Origin: a virus
Reading direction: 5' to 3' (one strand)
Length of the DNA stretch: 21,986 nt
IMG/VR virus record: IMGVR_UViG_3300009079_000147
Span: 1-21,986 of that record
This document shows, in pieces, positions 19,745-21,986 of this stretch; the first letter of the stretch is position 1; each line of letters begins with the position of its first letter. A model generated the notes under the pieces. The model saw nothing but the letters and a program-made list of their open reading frames with translations, was not told the DNA's origin and made no database searches. Both the position numbers and the translations under genes were made by a program.

Positions 19745-20312
19745 TGTTATATTTCTACTGAAGCTGATAGACGAACAGTATGATGTCTCTCCTCTATGTG
19801 AGGGGAGTATGAAGATTGCTTCTGTCTATCAGTCTTTAATAAGAAAGGCATTGATAACAAAAGATGATGAGAAACTCACAGTGCTAGGTAGAGATTTGTT
19901 GGTGTTTATAGACACTAAGATGAACACTAAGATTGTAAGAAGAAGACCTGCCACAACAGATTTTGAAGAGTGGTGGAAGACTTACCCAGGTACAGATTCA
20001 TTTGAACACAAGGGTAAGACATTCAAGGGCACTAGAGCACTTAGATTACATAAAGATGATTGTAGATTGAAATTTGATAAAATACTCTTAGAGGGAGAAT
20101 ATACAGCTGAACAACTTATAGCTGCTCTCAACTTCGAGGTGAATCAAAAGAAAGAAACATCCATTACAGAGAATGCTAATAGACTTAAGTTTATGCAAGG
20201 TTCTTCTGTATATCTAAATCAAAGAGCATTTGAGCCTTTCATTGAACTAATTAAAGATGGTGGAACAATCACTGAAGCTAAACTAAAACCAACAGGAGGT
20301 ACAGATATCTAA
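19683..20312 (+). CDS. Probable helicase loader / replication protein
   Basis: In this 209-residue protein, the N-terminal 75 residues look like a winged-helix domain (SVYQSLIRKALITKDDEKLT). The C-terminal part follows the pattern of phage replisome organisers: FEEWWKTYP (94-102), then GKTFKGTRALRLHKDD, then EQLIAALNFEVNQK and finally SSVYLNQRAFEPF, like the W-x-P/L-N-x-R ending found in DnaD-related and phage replication proteins. Its place one gene before the DnaB-type helicase supports helicase loading. The start at 19683 overlaps the previous gene by 62 nt, and no other ATG is near enough to keep the winged helix. Confidence 0.65.
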   Translation: MKLTISPQQYEELIKRGHNLDVIFLLKLIDEQYDVSPLCEGSMKIASVYQSLIRKALITKDDEKLTVLGRDLLVFIDTKMNTKIVRRRPATTDFEEWWKTYPGTDSFEHKGKTFKGTRALRLHKDDCRLKFDKILLEGEYTAEQLIAALNFEVNQKKETSITENANRLKFMQGSSVYLNQRAFEPFIELIKDGGTITEAKLKPTGGTDI

Positions 20313-20545
20313 TGACACCAAAAGAAAAAGCTAAAGAATTAGTATATAAATTCTATCCTAACGTACAATGGAAACTTGGACAAGAAGATTGTTTAGAAAG
20401 AGCTAAAAGTTGTGCATTGATACTTTGTAGAGAAATGATTGAAGAATTTGAAGACATGCTTGAAGGAGATGAAAGACCATCTGCTGCAGTTTATTATCAA
20501 TGGGAATACTATAAAGAAGTTAAACAAGAAATAGAACTATTATGA
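20312..20545 (+). CDS. Hypothetical 77-residue protein
   Basis: A helical, acidic protein (MTPKEKAKELVYKFYPNVQW; LILCREMIEEFEDMLEGDE; YYQWEYYKEVKQEIELL). The start overlaps the loader stop (TAATG) and its end overlaps the helicase start (ATGA), so it is tightly coupled to replication genes. Small phage proteins of this MTPKEKAxELV type are frequent, and their role is unknown. Confidence 0.7.
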   Translation: MTPKEKAKELVYKFYPNVQWKLGQEDCLERAKSCALILCREMIEEFEDMLEGDERPSAAVYYQWEYYKEVKQEIELL

Positions 20546-21609
20546 GCTTTGAACTATTAAATGCAGAAGTTGAGAAAGGCATGAATGATCTCAATAAAGG
20601 AATTCCTATGGGATTTGATCGCTTGACTAGATATGTAGGTATTCGTAAGAGTATGTATTATCTTGTAGGTGGTCTAACTGGTAGTGGTAAGACATCTTTC
20701 ATTGATGATGCATTTGTTCTTAATCCTGTTGATTGGGCTATGTCTAAAGAAGGAATTGCTTCAGGTATCAAAGTGAAAGTGTGGTATAGGTCCATGGAGA
20801 GAAGTAGAACATACAAGATGGCCAAGTGGGTATCTCGTAAGATATTTCTAGACCAGGGAATCATTATTCCTGTAGGTAAGTTGCTTGGTTGGACTGAGAA
20901 GATGACTAAAGACGAACATGACTTGTTTCTACACTATAGAGATTATGTAGAACAACTAAGTGAAATCGTTACAATCATTGATGGACCAGAGAACCCTGTA
21001 GGTATAGCAAAAGAACTAAAAGACTATGCACTAAAGAATGGTAAGATTGAGCAATTAGATCAATGGAACAAGATATATGTTCCAGATGATCCAAGTCAGA
21101 TAACTATGGTGGTTATAGATCACATTGGTCTTCTTAAGCTTACTAAAGATCAACCTACAAAGAAACAAGCTATTGATAAGATGTCTGATGAGCTGAGATA
21201 TGCTCGTGACTTCTATGGATATAGTCCTGTAGTGGTCTCACAGTTTAATCGTGATATCTCTAATCCTTCAAGAATAAAGAATGGAGATGTAGAACCTCAA
21301 CTAGAGGATTTTGCAGACAGTTCAGCAACACAAAATGATGCTGATGTTGTTATGGCCTTGTTTGATCCTATGAGATACAAGGTGGCAGATCCTAGTGGTT
21401 ATGACCTTGATAAGTTGAAAGATCAGTATGGAGCTAAATACTTCAGAAGCTTGAGACTAATCAAGAATTCTTATGGAGAAGATGATGTGCGTATTGGTTT
21501 GGGCTTCTTAGGCCAGATTGGTATGTTCAAAGAGCTCCCTAGAAAGAAAGACATCACAGACAGTGATTATGAATCTATTACTAACAAATCATATTTCCTA
21601 AGAGAATGA
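20542..21609 (+). CDS. DnaB-type replicative helicase (SF4)
   Basis: The 355-residue protein has a single RecA-like ATPase domain: Walker A GGLTGSGKTSF (43-53), a catalytic Glu in RSMERS (Glu86, equivalent to the DnaB SLEMS site), Walker B MVVIDHIGLL (189-198, Asp193), and motif III VVVSQFNRD (231-239) with its sensor Gln. Then DSSATQNDADVVMALF and RLIKNSYG carry the DnaB C-terminal pattern and a likely arginine finger region. It lacks the N-terminal DnaB collar domain, so it is a short form that may depend on the neighbouring loader and host primase. It unwinds DNA at the phage fork ahead of the family B polymerase. Confidence 0.9.
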   Translation: MSFELLNAEVEKGMNDLNKGIPMGFDRLTRYVGIRKSMYYLVGGLTGSGKTSFIDDAFVLNPVDWAMSKEGIASGIKVKVWYRSMERSRTYKMAKWVSRKIFLDQGIIIPVGKLLGWTEKMTKDEHDLFLHYRDYVEQLSEIVTIIDGPENPVGIAKELKDYALKNGKIEQLDQWNKIYVPDDPSQITMVVIDHIGLLKLTKDQPTKKQAIDKMSDELRYARDFYGYSPVVVSQFNRDISNPSRIKNGDVEPQLEDFADSSATQNDADVVMALFDPMRYKVADPSGYDLDKLKDQYGAKYFRSLRLIKNSYGEDDVRIGLGFLGQIGMFKELPRKKDITDSDYESITNKSYFLRE

Positions 21610-21818
21610 TAAGAAAAGAAAAACCAGAAGGATTTATTCCTTTATTTAAAGAGAGGAGTGATAAAGAACAATTTAGATTTGAAAATGATTCATGGGTTAA
21701 AACCACTGAAACAGTTATTATGTCTATGTGGTATGCATGGGGAGTTCGTAAAGATGGTTCTAAGTATGAAGATGAAGAAGGTTTCACTGTGTATGGATAT
21801 ATAAAGAAAGAAGAATGA
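21606..21818 (+). CDS. Hypothetical 70-residue protein
   Basis: A small acidic protein, MIRKEKPEGFIPLFKERSDK, with an aromatic C-terminal strand region VIMSMWYAWGVRKDGSKYED and ending VYGYIKKEE. It is placed between two helicase genes with ATGA overlaps on both sides. No family is recognised; a helicase cofactor is possible by position only. Confidence 0.65.
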   Translation: MIRKEKPEGFIPLFKERSDKEQFRFENDSWVKTTETVIMSMWYAWGVRKDGSKYEDEEGFTVYGYIKKEE

Positions 21819-21986
21819 CAATAAGAGATAAAAGACAGAAAGAGTTTGCTGACACATGGCTCAAGCATGGTAAGTATGGCATATTGAACTTATGTCCTAG
21901 GTTTGGAAAGATTAGAACTAGTATACTAGCTCTAGAGAAAATCAATCCTGAGAGCATATTGATTGCTTATCCAGATAATAAGATTA
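21815..21986 (+). CDS. SF2-type helicase (start only)
   Basis: The frame is open from ATG to the window edge, 57 codons. DTWLKHGKYGILNLCPRFGK followed by IRTSI looks like a helicase motif I (P-loop variant RFGK-IRT), and ILIAYPDNKI looks like motif Ia, in the style of SNF2/UvsW-like superfamily 2 helicases. Such helicases accompany DnaB-type helicases in crAss-like phages. The start overlaps the previous stop as ATGA. The rest of the gene is outside the window, so the subfamily cannot be fixed. Confidence 0.65.
   Translation, partial: MTIRDKRQKEFADTWLKHGKYGILNLCPRFGKIRTSILALEKINPESILIAYPDNKI

Noticed and set aside
1-21986. Stop-codon reassignment as in some crAss-like phages
   Set aside because: TAG ends several genes cleanly (for example at 8557 and 15160) and does not appear inside the long genes; no suppressor tRNA is visible.
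1-21986. CRISPR array or insertion sequence
   Set aside because: No regularly spaced direct repeats with unique spacers and no transposase-like frame were found.

Overview
The window is part of the genome of a tailed double-stranded DNA phage, most likely a crAss-like phage (order Crassvirales) infecting a Bacteroidota host. The base composition is AT-rich. Genes are short, tightly packed and often overlap as ATGA or TAATG. Two divergent blocks meet at about 6.7-7.3 kb: a late packaging/structural block on the minus strand and an early/replication block on the plus strand. Large terminase, a Q-rich portal and an HU/IHF-like protein on one side, with a family B DNA polymerase, a DnaB-type helicase and an SF2 helicase on the other, fit crAss-like genomes. 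Promoter-like boxes of the Bacteroides type (TAnnTTTG) support the host assignment. TAA, TAG and TGA are all used as stops, so no recoding is seen. No database search was possible; family calls rest on motifs read by eye.

Layout. 1-6675 (minus strand, transcribed right to left): winged-helix protein, HU/IHF-like protein, cysteine-rich zinc-ribbon-like protein, three small proteins (the last, beside terminase, could be a small terminase), large terminase, portal, and the first codons of the next late gene. 6676-7268 is a 593-nt divergent control region with a minus-strand promoter, a G/C-tract, repeats and a folded RNA candidate. 7269-9034 holds four small early genes with strong terminators and repeated leader hairpins. 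9035-10993 mixes compact RNA structures with nine very small proteins, seven of them membrane proteins or a lipoprotein. 10994-11842 is a non-coding RNA locus holding a clear tmRNA (ssrA), a tRNA-like element without an anticodon arm, and a kissing-loop candidate. 11843-12517 holds an HNH endonuclease, another folded RNA and a terminator. 12548-16042 holds small accessory genes, including a very acidic possible DNA mimic and a degenerate methyltransferase-like protein. 16067-21986 is the replication block: DNA polymerase, a second HNH gene, a membrane-anchored AT-hook protein, a probable helicase loader, the DnaB-type helicase, and the start of an SF2 helicase.

The most striking content is RNA. 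The phage encodes its own tmRNA with an unusual 26-codon tag ending ELAVAA. Around it and in the early region are several candidate structured RNAs. Three of them (6986-7188, 9138-9256, 11032-11087) share one plan: a 6-7 bp hairpin whose loop can pair with the loop of a second, downstream hairpin. Together with the tRNA-like element at 11204-11261, these could form an uncharacterised set of phage RNAs acting on host translation or on early expression. The pairings are seen in the sequence; the function is inference.
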